This document shows, piece after piece, positions 27,701 to 42,700 of a stretch of DNA of 64,000 nt; position 1 is the first letter of the stretch, and each line of letters starts with the position of its first letter. The stretch comes from Chaetoderma sp. LZ-2023a (lineage: Eukaryota; Mollusca; Caudofoveata; Chaetodermatida; Chaetodermatidae). Under the pieces are notes generated by a model. The model was not told where the DNA came from. It saw only the letters and a program-made list of their open reading frames with translations, and did no database searches. The DNA is taken from positions 9,209,940 to 9,273,939 of the forward strand of contig CM067365.1 of assembly GCA_034401795.1 (NCBI GenBank), written 5' to 3'. The translations under genes and the position numbers were made by a program.

Positions 27701-30700
27701 ATGTAATACTCATCTTGTTGAATATTATGAAACTAATTTGACTGGAAGTGGTTGCTGAGGCAGCAACAACTGCCAGTCAAATTAGTTTCAAAATAATCAA
27801 CAGCTTACCTTTATGGTTGCTTTTACACCACATTGTCAAACTATAGATGGCACCTCTATGACCGCGCATATATATCGAGGCAGACACACTAGGCTTTTTC
27901 TGATTGGTAGACAAGTAAATCATGACAGCCATGATAGGGTGGAGAAATGTACCAACATTTAGCGACTAAAAGTCTGAAAATCTTTCTTTAGTAGCATGAT
28001 ACAAAGCTTAAAATTACCTGCATAGTTTATGAGTGGCATATTAGATCATTTGAATAGCTAACGCGAGATGAGGTTAGTTATCCTTTAACAACCCACATAT
28101 TTAACAATGCTGTAAACTAATCTAAAATATATAGCTAATCACACCTTTTTACATCAACTAAAGACCTACCACACATTCTACTATTTCTCACTCTAGAACA
28201 ATTTTAAAGTACATGTATTCCACATTAGGCCCATAGTTTTCGGTACAGACAAACATGTAGATATACTCATCAAAAACAGCACCTTTAATCAATTTCTAAT
28301 CTGTCCACCCATTCGTCAATTCTACAGGACTGTTAACCAATTTAAATATATCTCATACCAGTTCAGTGTTTCTCATGGCATCTAAATTTTGCCGGTCCCA
28401 GGGAGCTCACACCCCGAAATCTTGGGATCCCAAAACTCAAATTTAGAGTTCCCAAGCAGTATTACATGTACCTTGTCCGTGCTAAAATTAGAGAGTACCA
28501 TGGACTCACAACTATGAATTACGTATGTCCCATGCTAGATTTGGTAGGTATTTTTATGCAAAAGCCTTTAAAACTACTTCGTATTTAACAATCATACAAG
28601 ATTTTAAGGCGCTGCCATTACTTTTGGGGGGGGGGGTGTCGCAGGCTGAATTTTGGAGGTATATACCCTCAAAAGGACCATTATGAGAATCAATGTACCA
28701 GTTTGTTAATGACGCAGAACCATTAACAAATTATTTATTGGTCACATGGATCTGTCGGTCAATGATGCACAGGATTCAGGATAATTGGATCATGCGCCGT
28801 TGACCATTGGGTTCGCCATAATCAATTATTTAAGGGGCCTGTACACGCAGGCCTAAGTTGGATATTCAGATGTAACATCATCTCTATCAAGAGACAGTGT
28901 GTAGCTATACATTAATCGGCATCAAATAACAAGAGGCCCAATGGGCCTGTATCGCTCACCTGGAACATTGGCATTTCAACTAATCTTACTTAAGTTTTAC
29001 ATCCATCGGTGTCACTTCCAATGACTTTCAGTCAAACGATTTAGTTTTCGAGATATTGACAACAATCTCTGGCCTGTTTTTTTTTGCATTAGTGATTTTG
29101 AACAATGTTTAAGTGAAAATAGATGATATCAGTGCTAATAACAGCTGGTTTCTTAACTGTCTCACTTCTGCAAGCCAGTGCAGCCAATAATTTCAATTTT
29201 CAAAAGCTCTTGACTTGTTGAATATTTTGAAAACAATTGGACTGCTTAGCCACAAACAACTTTCAGTCCAATTGTTTTCAAAATATTTAGCTGAGATATA
29301 ACCTTTGGAATATGTCGTCTGCAAAAACTCAGTCAGCTATACATTAATCTGCATCAAATAATAACCCTTTAACACTCAAGACTGCCAAAAATGGCTTCTG
29401 CAGCTCTTGAGAAATGCCCATTTCAGGAGTAATTCATCTACTTTGTATGGTACTTAAGTTCAAAAGATGGCTACAGTAAATACAGCTGAAGTCTGAATAC
29501 ACCTACTGTACATTAAATAAATACTTAATCCCCTCTTCCTGAATAAGACTCAGTAGTGTATTCTACATAGATGCGGGCAGTTAGGCGGTCAGGTCCTTTT
29601 CCTGACTTATCGGCCAAGAATTTTTTTTTTTTAAATTTAACGCTGGAATGATTGTCTCGGTAAACGAGCTAGTCATTTCAGCGATAAATTTTCAAAAACA
29701 ATCTTCCTGGTCTGCAAATAAACATGTTCTATGACACAAACGAACGGTTAATAATGACAACTGCCTGCCACCGATGAAAATATACTTGAGGTTCAACTTG
29801 AAACGTTATCAGCAGCTAGTAATAGGTAGAATCATAACTTAGTGGAGAGTTCTAGCTATGCGATGTCACAGCACTTGAAACTGAATGCGGAACGTGATAA
29901 GAAGGTCAGAGGGTTGATTGTCATCAAAAAATTTGAAGTCATTTCGAAAAGAAAAACTACAAGGTTAAGAGATATTTTAAAACTTGGTTCGAGTAATGGG
30001 GTATTCGTAGTCATGATTAAATGATGTCAAAAGGTCTGGCAAACACTGGAGAATATTAGGACCGCATCAACTGTAATAGTTTATGTATTTTAACCCTTTT
30101 AATGGTCAACCCGGCCAAAAATGGTCTCTGAACTGGTCTTGAGGAATGTCCTTTTGCACACCACAAGAAGGCTATTTTTAAAAATTTATCACTGGAATCA
30201 CTGGCTCGAGCCAGTCATTCCAGTGATAAATTTCCAAAAACAGTCTTCTCTTGGCCTGCAAATGGACATGCAATTGACAAATATTTCGATTTTCTTGACC
30301 AATTTGACCATTATAAATGGTTAACCCCTCTAATGTCAACAGCGCCTCAAGGTGATCAAAATGCTACTTATATCAAGTTACTCCTTGAAAAAATTTAAAT
30401 ATTTGCTCAACAAATGTCCATTTGCAGTCCAAGAAAATGTTTATTTTTTCTAAATTTACAACAGGATTTTATAAAAAAAAATAGTGGTCTGTTATGATAT
30501 TGAATATTAAAAAAAACACTGCCGAGACCGAGGTTAAGGGTCAAGAAAATCTAAACATTTGCTTCGTCACAGCGCATTTGCACACCATACATGTGTACAT
30601 GTAACTGAGCCAGGTATTACAGTCGCAAATTTTCTAAAATAGTCTTCTCTTAGCCTGCAAATAGACATTCAGTAAGCAAAAATCCTGAGTTTCATGACCA

Positions 30701-33700
30701 AATCTAGCCAATAAACGGTTAAAGACAGATTGACACGTAACCCTTTAACTCTCAAGCATGACAATTAGCCAAGCAAAAAATGCCTTCTGGTGATAGGAAA
30801 TGTCCATTTGCAGACCAAGAGACATTTTTTATCACCTGAATAGACTAAGCCAGTCATTCCAGTGACAAATTTTCAAAAAAATTCTTCCCTTGGTCTGCAA
30901 ATAGACATTTTCTAGAAGAAAAATTAGCTTTTCTGAACAGATCTGAAGGCTAATGGGTTAATTTAACTCACTGGCTTGATTTTATATCAACCTTTCATGC
31001 CATATATTAGACTTTGTTGGCAAATTTTCCAAATTTGGTTTGAATCTGTCGAGTCAGGCATAAATTGTGAAATGGGAAAGCACTAACTTTAACAATTCTA
31101 TTTGCTTCAAGAGCGAAAACTTAACAGCATATTGGAGAAGATCAATGCCAGAGCATGGACCTGATCTCGGACATAACCATAACAATTGAATTTGTTCAAC
31201 AAATTTTTAATTTTCTCTTTAAAAATGTCTATCTGTAGACCAAGAGAAGACTATTTTTGAAAATTTACCATTGGAATGACTGGCTCGATTATCGAGCCAG
31301 TTATTCCAGTTGTAAATTTCAAAAATACTCTTCGCTTGGTCTGCAAATGCACATTTCTTAAGACCACTACAGATGGCATTTTTGGCTGATGGGTATTAAA
31401 GGGTTAAGTATTAGACCATATTCTCAAGTCCATATAGTTCCATACAGCTGAAGTATGTTATAGATGGATTAATTTTTAGCTATTCTTCGCCATTTCACTC
31501 ACTTTATAGTTTGTTTGTACACGTTTTGGAATGAATTTTATTCGCTTATCGAGCCAGTAATTCCAGTGGTAAATTTTCAAATATTCTATTCTCTTGGCCT
31601 GTAAATAGCCATTCCACAAAACCATAACAAAGGCCGGTTTGGGCGGTCATATGAACATTAAAGCAGGTTACGTTATAAAATCACAAAAGGCATACAACTG
31701 ATACACTTTTGTGAGACATTTCGACTTCATTACAGACATACATGCACCAGGTACTTCATTTTGAATCTCACATCACAGAACAATTAGTAACATATGTCTG
31801 AAAATGTTGGTCCCGATCCAAGGATGATTCATAATAAAGAAATATTAGTTCACCCAACCATGCACTGAGACGAGGGCTACCGTATACCAGCAGTCTACCA
31901 GGCCATGGTGTCATGTGACTCTACAAGAACTGACCAGAGTGATGTGTCAGCGACCGTCAGTTAGTGCTGAGGAAGCGACCGAGATGGCAACAACTGCGCC
32001 ACTCAAACAATTTCTACATCTCGGAGAGGTAACTAATATTTCTTTATCATGAATTAGTAACATATATGATTTTCATTCGATGTCAGATATTTTTCCTAAT
32101 GAGAGACAGATCAGATCCCTCCATTACCTGGGAACAATGTACTTAAATATAGGTACATATGCACCTACCTATAGCTATATATACGCAATGGTATATACCA
32201 TATATATTTACCTCTCTCAAGAGGATAATAATATTTCACTCATATATTTAAGCTTCTCACTCTCTATGTGAGCACAGTCAATACTTGAGATTATACAGAT
32301 AATCAAAATGAAGCTTAACACTTGTATATGTACCAAGTCCATGAGATTTAGGGCCAAAGTCAGGTGGTCGAAATAAAAACACCTGACGTAATACTTAACC
32401 CTTTAATGGTCAAATTTGGTCAAGAAAATCCAAATATCTGCTTACTGAATGTCCATTTTCAGGCCAAGAGAAAACTATTTTTGTAAATTTATCACTGGAA
32501 TGACTGGCTCGGTTATCCTGCTCAGTGGACATTCCTCAAGACCACTGCCGAGCCCGGTTCTGGCCGAAGTGACCTTCAAAGGTAAAGAACAGCAGCATCC
32601 TGTGTTTCCAAGAGCCATCCCTACTGTATATATATAAACTGACCTGTATTGATGTGACCATCTGTTTTAGCAACCACCTGTCTTTAGTGTCCACCTGTTT
32701 TAAGCAACCACTTGTCCTTAGAGACCACCTGGGTTTTTTTAGCAACCACCTGTCTATAGTGACTATCTGTTTTTAGCAACCACCTGTCTTTAGTGCCCAT
32801 CTGTCCTTAGTGACCATCTGTTTTTGGTGGCTACATGTACCTGTCCTTAGTGAACACCTATTTTTGGTGACTACATGTAGTCCTGTACCTGTCTTTAGTG
32901 ACCACCTGTCCTTAGTGACCACCTGTTTTTAACAACCACCTGTCCTCAGTGTCCACCTGTTTTTGACGAGCACCTGTCTTTAGTAACAACTTTTTGATAC
33001 TCCCTATTAATCCTTTACTGATCAAATTTGGTCAGGAAAATCTAAATATGAGCAGACTTGTAACAACAACAAGAAAACAGACGCCATGTTTCTTTATGTA
33101 TCAACTTCTCTTGAACAAACTGTAATGGCCCTTAGTCATCAATACCATATCTCCAAAATTTCGGCCCAATCCGTTCAGTGGCTCTGGAGACGAAGTTGCT
33201 TTCATGAAAACCAGTCCATCCAAGATGGCCGCCCATTTGACAAATCAAGTTCCCTTGAACAAACTTGGTTCAGCTCGTGCCCTAAATGATATTTTATGAC
33301 TTGAATCAATCGCTCAGTTTCGGCGAAGATTTTTAGACATTTCTAAAAACTTACCAAATCCAAGATGGCCACCGGACAAATTGGCCGATTGGCTTCGTTT
33401 GAACAAACTTGAATCTCTACAACCTAAGGATGCTTCCTGCCAAATATAATTGAAATCGGCCCAGAAGTTCTAGAAGACATTTTAAATTTCCCATTGCTTT
33501 AGTCTGGAGGCTTTTGACAGGAAAATGATCCAAGATGGCTGCCAAAACGTTTATCCGACAGTTTCGAAAATTGCAAATTTGAGATCAGAATACCCAAAAG
33601 CACATATAAAACCAATTTCAGCCTCAAAAGCCATCAAATAAAAAAAACCAATATGGCCACCAGCCACACAGTTTTGATTGGCCCACGATGGCCATGTTTT

Positions 33701-36700
33701 TATGGATCAACTTCCCTTGAACAAAGTTTAATGGCCCTTACTCCCTAACCATATCTGCCAAATTTCGGCGCGATCCCTTCAGTGGTTCTGGAAGCCGTTT
33801 TCGCTAAAACGAGGTCAATCAAGATGGCCGCCAAACCATGGGACCAATCAAGTTCCCTTGAACAAACTTTGTTCAGCTCTTGCCCTAGATCATATTTCAT
33901 GGGGTTTGTTTCAATCCACCAAGCGGTTTCGGAAGATTTTTAAAGACATTTCTTAAAATCGGCCAAAATCCAAGGTGGCCGCCAGCCAAATTGGCCGATC
34001 GGCTTTGTTTGAAAAAACTTGGATCCTTATGCTCTAAGGATACTTCCTGCCAAATATAATTGAAATCGGCTCAGCGGCTCTTGAGAAGTTGTTTAAAGAA
34101 AAAAGTAGACGGACTGACAGAAGCCGGGCGGTCGCCATGGCATAAGCTCACTTGCCCATTCTGACCAGGTGACCTAACAATAGTCATCTCTCATCAGCTT
34201 GCAAATGGACACATGCAGAAGTCTGTTTTGGCTGGGTTGATCTGTAAACTGGTAAAATTATCCATGACCCTGTGTCACTGTAGATGTTTAATATTACTGA
34301 TTCAGAAAATCTCTAGAATGTTATGACACACATAGCCATTAACACATTATAAGTGTTATTCAGACACAGTATAACAATCTCTCTCCCTTGAAAATAGCAA
34401 AGAACCAATAAATGTTTATAGCTGTTATACTGAAGTGGGGGACTATGTAAATACCTCAATATAGTCTTAAAGGTCCAGACCTTGACCATGATAACTTATT
34501 TAAGATTTACATACACACCCACACACCCCCCCCCCTCCCCCATAGAACATATGTTCTGTGACAGAACACATCTAGTCATTAACCCTTTCATGCCAAAGAT
34601 GGTCAAAACCAGACTTTGGAGTGGTCTTGATGAATGTCCATTTGCAGGCTAAGAGAAGAGTATTTTTGAAATTTTACCACTGGAATGACTGGCTCGATTA
34701 CCGAGCCAGTCATTTCTGTGGTAAAATTTCAAAAATACTTTTGTCTTGGCCTGCAAATGGACATTCAATAGGCTAATTTTTTCATATTCTTAACAAAATT
34801 TAGCCACTGGTGTGTTAATGTCTGCTTAAATCAAACATAGATTTCATGGTTTTATAATAAATTGCTATTTAAAAGAAAGCCAGCCTCTGCAATGCTATTG
34901 AGATTCCATTTGCAGGTCAACAGAATTTTTGAAATTTTACCACTCGAATAACCTTGGCTCAATAACCGACCCGGAGTCAATCGTGTAATAAATTTTCAAA
35001 AATACTATTCTCCTGCCCTGCAAAATCGGCATTTACTTAGTAAAAGCCTTAATTTTAAGGTATATAATCATCAAGATGTCAAGAAAATTGAAATTTTTGC
35101 TTAGTCAGAGAAATAATTATTTATAAATGCACCTAAGTTTTATCTACAGGTCAGGTGATAACACCTAAACATGAATGAAAATGAATCCTACATTTAACCA
35201 TTTACCACTCATATCAGCCAAAATTGACTTCTGCAGTGGTCTTGAGAAATGCCCATTTGCAGACCAAGAGAAGATTATTTTTGAAAATTTACCGCTGGAC
35301 TGACTGGCTCTGTTATCGAGCCAGGCATTCCAGTGCTAAATTGTCAAAAACAGTCTTCTCTTGGTCTGCAAATGGGCATTTTCTATGAGAAAATTGAAGT
35401 TTTCGAGATCATATTCGAGGATTAAATGGTTATTATATATTCAGTTTTTAGAATTCTTCTGTAATGATTGGAAAAAGATAAAACTCGGAAATACTTTGAG
35501 GGACATTAACAACTATCATCCTCTTGAATTTCCAGTTTTAAAATCTTATTGCGAAAGACCTCAACATCTGTCTGTCGAAAATTTTGGGGAAAAAACCCCA
35601 GGATTGCCACCATGACAGCAACAACTTTCTGTCAAGTTGTTTAAAAAAAAAAATATCAATCTTGTCTTCAGTTAAGTAGTCTAAATAAGACCTTAGATGA
35701 TACTGGCTTACTGTCCAAAAGGAATGCAGTCCATTTGATTAGCATATTGCTCAATTGAAGCGCATATTTTGAATGGCACTGGACAGATTCATCAAAGGTG
35801 GAAATGACACACACTCCAGTATTACTTTTAACTCTCAAGTTAATTCAAGAATAATTTGAATTCTGTCATTGAAAATGTCTGATCCACAGACCAAAAGAAG
35901 ACTATTTTTTTAAAAATTCAACACTAGAATTACGGTCTCGGTTAGCGAGCCAGTCATTCCAGTTGTAAATTTTCAAAAATAGTTTCTCTTGATCTGTAAA
36001 TGGACATTTCTCACTCAAGACTACTACTACTACTACAGGAGCAATTTCTGGGTCGATTCAATGTTATTTAGCATTAAACAGGTTTCTTTGTATGGTAAAA
36101 TCTTTTTGACAGTTCAGACAAATTCCTGTTTATTTTAACTTAGCCGTTTAACCCTCAAATTTGCTCAAGAAAATTTCAATTGTCTCAGTAAATGTACATT
36201 TGCAGATCAAGAGAAGACTATATTTGAAAATTTACCATGAATGACTGGCTCCGTTATCGAGCCAGTTAGTCAAGTCACAAATTTTCAAAAAGTCTTCTCT
36301 TGATCTGCAAGTGGTCATTTCTCAAGACCACTGCAGAAGCAATTTTTGGCTGATATGAGTGTTAAACGGCTTTAATTAGCATATGCAAAGATTGTGTTTA
36401 TCTTTGCGCGCACAGAGGTATAGTCTTTCGTATATATGGTCAAGAATTTCTCAATTCCAAGACAAATATATAAGAAAGTCGTTGAATATTTTGAAACTAA
36501 TTCGACGCTAAGCTGTTGCTGCCATAGGCAGCAGCAGCTCAACAGTCAAATTAGTTTCGAGACATTCAACAGAAAATGACATAAATCAGAATTTGTCTCT
36601 TCTAGCCTTTAAGGGTTAATTAACCCGTAACACTCAATGTCAAAATTTAAAAATTTTAAATTGAAGTAAAAGATGAACTGGTTTCTATTTTCCAACAAAT

Positions 36701-39700
36701 TTGGTAGAAGATGCCTGATAGACAGCAACTTTGTCCACCAAAATTGTGGAAAAATGTACAGCAGTTTCTTTGCTATTGATGCAGTGAAAGATAGAATATT
36801 GACATCAGAGAGCTACGGGTTAATTAGCCAATCATAGAAAATTATATAGGTATTGACAGCTAATAACTGTTCAAGGTTTTGTTAGTTTTTCAAAAAAAGC
36901 TGGACAATAAAACACTAGAAAAGTGTCTAGAGGGCAGGAAGACCACCCGCTCCTATCCCAAATACACACACAAATATATATATATATATCCATTGTTTTT
37001 TTAGAATGCATTATTAATTTTAATTTTAATTTTTTTTAATATTTAAAACTTCAAATTATGTCTAAGCTATACCTAGAAGTAATAGCCACCATAATGTAAA
37101 CAAGGAAGAATTCATGTTGGAATATTTCAGTAGTCCGATAAGCACTTTTCAATAGCAATTAATTAGGTTTTTGAATAGCGCATTAACCCTTGTTATCCTC
37201 CCGACAAAGCCACACTCTAATAGCAAAATGAGGGTAGTGGTCAAGGGGACAGAAGGGTTAATTCAATCACAACTCTATGGCCGGTGGTAAGCAGATTAAG
37301 ATACCATTAGACCTACATGTATAATTTGGACATTATGGCTGTTATTATATTTTAAATAGGTCACAATCTTACAGGTAAAGGCATGTCTGCTATGCCACAG
37401 CCTGTATTGATAAGAATGTATTGACACTATAGGGCTAGCATAATGGTAGGGCAATATCTAACCTATAGCACAATGGATCAATTAACAGGTTCTAGCAAGG
37501 CCACCCAGTAGGCCTGAGTGGCATACATCTCTAAAATAATCACCCTTTAGAAATGGAAACTGACTTCATAGAAATTACAGAACAAACTTACAGCAGTCTA
37601 TTGAGAAATCTTGTATAAGCATCTTAGCTTTAGTTAGTCATCAGCTAAGGATATTCCAAACACGAATTTACCTGTCCATAACTCGGTAGTAACTTTGTTT
37701 CGCCGGAAACTGTTAAAGTAACTAGGTTTCCACCAATGAAGAATGTTGGAGAGAGTTATCTAGAACTTCTCCGACCAATCAAATGTCAAACTTGGGAAAT
37801 GTTAAAGACCACCGCTTCAGGATTAAGTTAATCTTGGTGACAAAAATGCTATATAAGCGGGCTTGATTCAGAGACCAGTATCAATAGTCATCTGAATCAA
37901 GAGAAAAATTAAACTTGTATTGGAATAGTCACCAAGATTGATTCTTCTACTTCATATAGGGACCCAGCCAGGCAACCCAGAATCCCCCCCCCACCCCCAC
38001 GTCTCATTTATTCTGTTGTATATTTTGAAATTAATTTGACTGGAAGGCAACGTATTCCGGTTAAATTAATTTCAAAATACTCACCCGTTTTTCTGCAGGT
38101 TTGCCTTTAACTCCAAAATCTTTCTTTTAAATTTCAAATTTCTCATATAAAATGTCCATTTGCTGGTCAAGAGAAGACTATTTTTGAAAATTTACCGCTG
38201 GACTGACTGGCTCTGTTATCGAGCCAGGCATTCCTGTGGTAAATTTTCAAAAGTAGTCTTCCCTTGGTCTGCAAATGGACATTTCTCAAGACCACTGCAG
38301 AAGCCGTTTTTGGCTGATATAAGTGTTAAAGAGGTAAAATAAGATTTTGGGAAGTCTTCAGTAAAATGGTTAATTATAAACACCTGTTCACATTGACACA
38401 CTTACCTGTAGCGGATTGATTGACACATGTCCAGAAAGAACTCTGCAATAAACAAATTATAAACATATAATATTTCAATTACAACAATAGATAGATCCAT
38501 TTCTAGCTATGCCACACCCATTCTAGCTAAGATCTGCACATTTCTAGCTATGCCACACCCATTCTAGCTAAGATCTGCACATTTCTAGCTATGCCACACC
38601 CATTCTAGCTAAGATCTGCACATTTCTAGCTATGCCACACCCATTCTAGCTAAGATCTGCACATTTCTAGCTATGCCACACCCATTCTAGCTAAGATCTG
38701 CACATTTCTAGCTATGCCACACCCATTCTAGCTAAGATCTGCACATTTCTAGCTTGCCACACCCATTCTAGCTAAGATCTGCACATTTCTAGCTATGCCA
38801 CACCCATTCTAGCTAAGATCAGCACATTTCTAGCTATTAGCTCCACCCAAGCTTTTCAGATGTTGGTAGCTGAATTCACAGAATCTCAATTCACCAGGGT
38901 AACTGAATGTCCATTTGCCAGCCAAGAAAAAGATAATTTTTGAAAATTGATCACTGGAAAGACCGGCTCGATAACCGCGCCAGTCATTCCAGTGATAAAT
39001 CTCTAAAAATCGTCTTCACTTGGCCTGCAAACGGCCATTAAATTAATAAATATTTAGATTTTCTTGGCCATATTTGACCAGTAAAGGCTAAATAGTAAAA
39101 ACATAGAATGTGTACACTTGACAGACTAAGTCAATGAAATGGTAATGTGTGACATGTGTAGATATGTCATTCATTACCATTCTGATTGTGATGTCACCCT
39201 ACATGCAACGAAACTGATTCTGACAACATACACGTGAGTGACAAATTGGATCTAGTGATTGCACGTAATACAATTCCTGCACTCTAGTTAAATTAATTAA
39301 CGGGAAAATAGATACTGTCGCTACGAATTAGTAATATTACTCAAACTATAGAAGAGTCCATGGAAATCTATGGACAAATCCTCTGGCAACATTTAACCCT
39401 TTAATGGTCAAATTTGGTCAAGAAAATCAAAATATTTGCCTATTGAATGACCAATTGCAAGCCAAGAGGGCTATTTTTGAAAATTTAACACTGGAATAAC
39501 TGGCTTGGCTATGGAGCCAGGCATTCCAGTGGTAGATTTTCAAAAATAGTCCTCTCTTGGCCTGCAAATGGACATTCCTCAAGACCACTGCAGAGGCCAG
39601 TTTTGGCCGGTTTGCCCGTTAAATGGTTAAAATACGTGATCCATGATTGCCTAGCATCTAGCTATGCCATGGCCTTTTTTAGCTAAGCTCTGCCCACCCT

Positions 39701-42700
39701 GTATGCATGTTGAACTCAATTTGACGCTTAGAAACCTGAAATCCCAGAAGATAAATTTCAAAGCAATTATACAGATACATGCAAGCTCAACTGAAAATTT
39801 CAAAAGTAATTTGACGGGGGTTGCTGTCTTCAAGTTCAGGTTCAACCAACAAGCCATTTTTGAAAATTAATGACTGGAATGACTGGATCAGTTATTGAGC
39901 CATTTAAGCCGGCCAAAAACGGCTTTTGCAGTGGTCGTAATAAATGTCTATTTGCAGACAAAGCGAGGACTATTTTTCAAAATTTACCACTGTAATGACT
40001 GGCTCGATAATCAAGCCTTCCGGTGCTAAATTTTCTAAAATAGTCTTCTTTTGGCATGCAAATTTTCTATGAGAAAGTCGAAATCTTATGGAATAAATTT
40101 GAGGGTTAAACGGTTAAAGCCAGCCAGATGCATGTGAAATATGCCGAGGGAATGCATGCATAGCTCATGAGTCACCTGCCTTCACTGCCAACACTGCAAA
40201 CATGTCAACTTCCCATGTCTGTGAAATAGCATTCTGTAAATCTAGATCTGCACGTGGCTTGGCGATGCTCACCATGCATCAATCATTCCCTACGCCACAT
40301 GGTATTGTATGACGCAATTTTTTAATCATGCTCACTGACTGTCAAGCGATATTAGCTTCAATATTAATAAGTTCATATTCAATGGTCAAACCGGCCAAAA
40401 CCGGCCTCTGTTACGGTCTTGTGGAATGTCCATTTACACGCTAAGAGAATTCAATTTTAGAAAATCTGCCACTGGCATGAATGGTGCGAGAAGAGAGTCA
40501 GTTATTCCAGTGAACAATTTTCTAAAATTGTGTTCTCTTGGCCTATAAATGGAAATTCAATAGGCAGATGTTTAAATTTTCTTGACCAAATTTGACAATT
40601 AAAGGGTTTATATCAACATATACCACCATCTTCTTTGGAATAATGAGGGACTCTAATTTGGATATTATGTCATTAAACTTAGTGGAAAGATTGCATCGCC
40701 TTAAAAACAACATTTCTATATTTGCCCTTTTAACAGTCAAACCAGGCAAAACCGCTCCTGCAGTGGTCTTGAGAAATGTCAATTTGCAGACAAAGACTAT
40801 TCTTGAAACTCTACCACTGGAATGCCTGGCTCGATAACCGAGCCAGTTATTCCAGTGTTAAATCTTCAAAAATAGTCCTCTCTTGGCATACAAATGGAAA
40901 TTCAATAAGCAAATATTTTGCAAATTTGACCATTTAAGGGTTAAATGTTGCCAGAGGATTTGTCCATAGATTTCCATTGACTCTTCTATAGTTTGAGTAA
41001 TATTACTAAGTATCTATTTTCCATTAATTAATTTAACTAAAGCAGGAATTGTATTGCAGGTAATAACCGAGCAAGACATTCCAGTGGTAAATTTTCAAAA
41101 AGTGTCTTCTCTTGGTCTGCAAATTGACATTTTCTTTGAGAAAACTGAATTTTTCTTGAAAGAATTTAAGGGCTAAAGGCACTTTAACCCTACACAGAAA
41201 GACTAGTTTTCTTAGCTCCCTTGAGGGGGTGTCATAAGCACCGTCCATGCAGCATTTTAAAATATATACATTACATACCATATAGGGTCAAACCGGCACA
41301 ATGGAGGGATCCGATCACTCAGTCACGTATCTGATGCTATAATCAATTATTTTGAAACTAACCTAACTGCGAGCTGTAGTAGCCATAGGCAGGAATAGCT
41401 CACGTCAAATTGGTTTCAAAATATTCAACAGATCACCTGTATAGTTAACTTGAAATTCAGATACTGGGAGTTCAGGTTTCAGTTTCAAATCGATTCTAAC
41501 ACGCTCAAAGAGAGGGCGGAGCTTAGTTAGACAAGGATGGAACATCTATTAATTGCACAAAGTGTTAAATTGTTCAATGGTCAAGCGTGTTAAAAAAATG
41601 ACCTCTTTAAATTGCAGACCAACTATAACTTTATCACTAGACTGACTGACTTGATAAACTGAGCTAGTCATTCCAGTAGTAAACTGTTATTGCGTCTTCT
41701 ATTAATAAAATAAATGTGAAACAACCCAATTTCGTGAATTCCGCCCAAAACAATATTCACCCCAGGGCCCAGACAATGTAAATTTCTTAAAATATTTGGG
41801 CTTCTAACAATGATATTTGGCAGAAACTACTGAGACAAAATTTTAAACCCAGAATAATGTGGTCAGCATCATTTAACTCTTTAATGGTCAAGCCGGCCTA
41901 AACTGGCCTCTGTTATTGTTTTGTGCTGGCTAGATAACCGAGCCAGTCATTCGATTGATAAGTTTTCAAAAATTATATTCTCTTGGCCCGTAAATCGACA
42001 TTCACATTTAAATTTTCTTGACCAAATTTGACCATTAAAGGTTTAACTGAGCCAGTCACTTCAATGATAAATTCTCAAAAATAATCTCATGGTCTGCAAA
42101 TGGACATTTTCTATGAGAAAATTTAAACTTTCTTAAATAAATATGAGGATTAAATGTCAGTCATTCACACTGGTTATAACGTACCACTTCAGGAATCAGA
42201 GGTTCACAGTTTACATACATCTCCAAATATGTGCCATAAATTTAGACCCACATGTTGAGTAATCAGGTAACCCTTTAACACATGTATCATCCCAAAACGG
42301 CTTCTACTATGGTCTTCAGAAATGTCCATTTGCAGACCAAGAGAAGACTATTTTTGAAAATTAACCAGTGGAATGACTGGCTCGGAGCCAGTCATTCCAG
42401 CGGTAAATTTTCAAAAATAGTCTTCTCTTGATCTGCAAATGGACATTTTCCGAGAAAATTTAAATTTTCATGAACAAATTTAAGGGTTAAAGAGTTATGA
42501 CTCTTGAACACCATCAGCAGATAATCCATCAATGCTATATCTATATTTAACTGTTTCATCCTCGAATTTGGCTAAAATCTTTTAGCTTTTCTCATAGAAA
42601 ATGTCTATTTGTAGGCCACAGGAAGACTATTTTTGAAAATTTACAGCCGAAATGACTGGCTCGAATATCGAGCTGACAATATCGAGTCAGTCATTCGGTG

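Larger units (their letters stand above)
39265..41056. repeat. 1.8-kb inverted repeat with ~115-130 bp arms
   Basis: The stretch 39265-39396 (GTAATACAATTCCTGC ... CTCTGGCAACATTTAACCC) returns as its reverse complement at 40941-41056. Mismatches are few: one short indel near GTCGCTAC and some substitutions. Each arm ends on the inside at a family A-II element (39393-39630 and 40724-40944). Confidence 0.8.
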
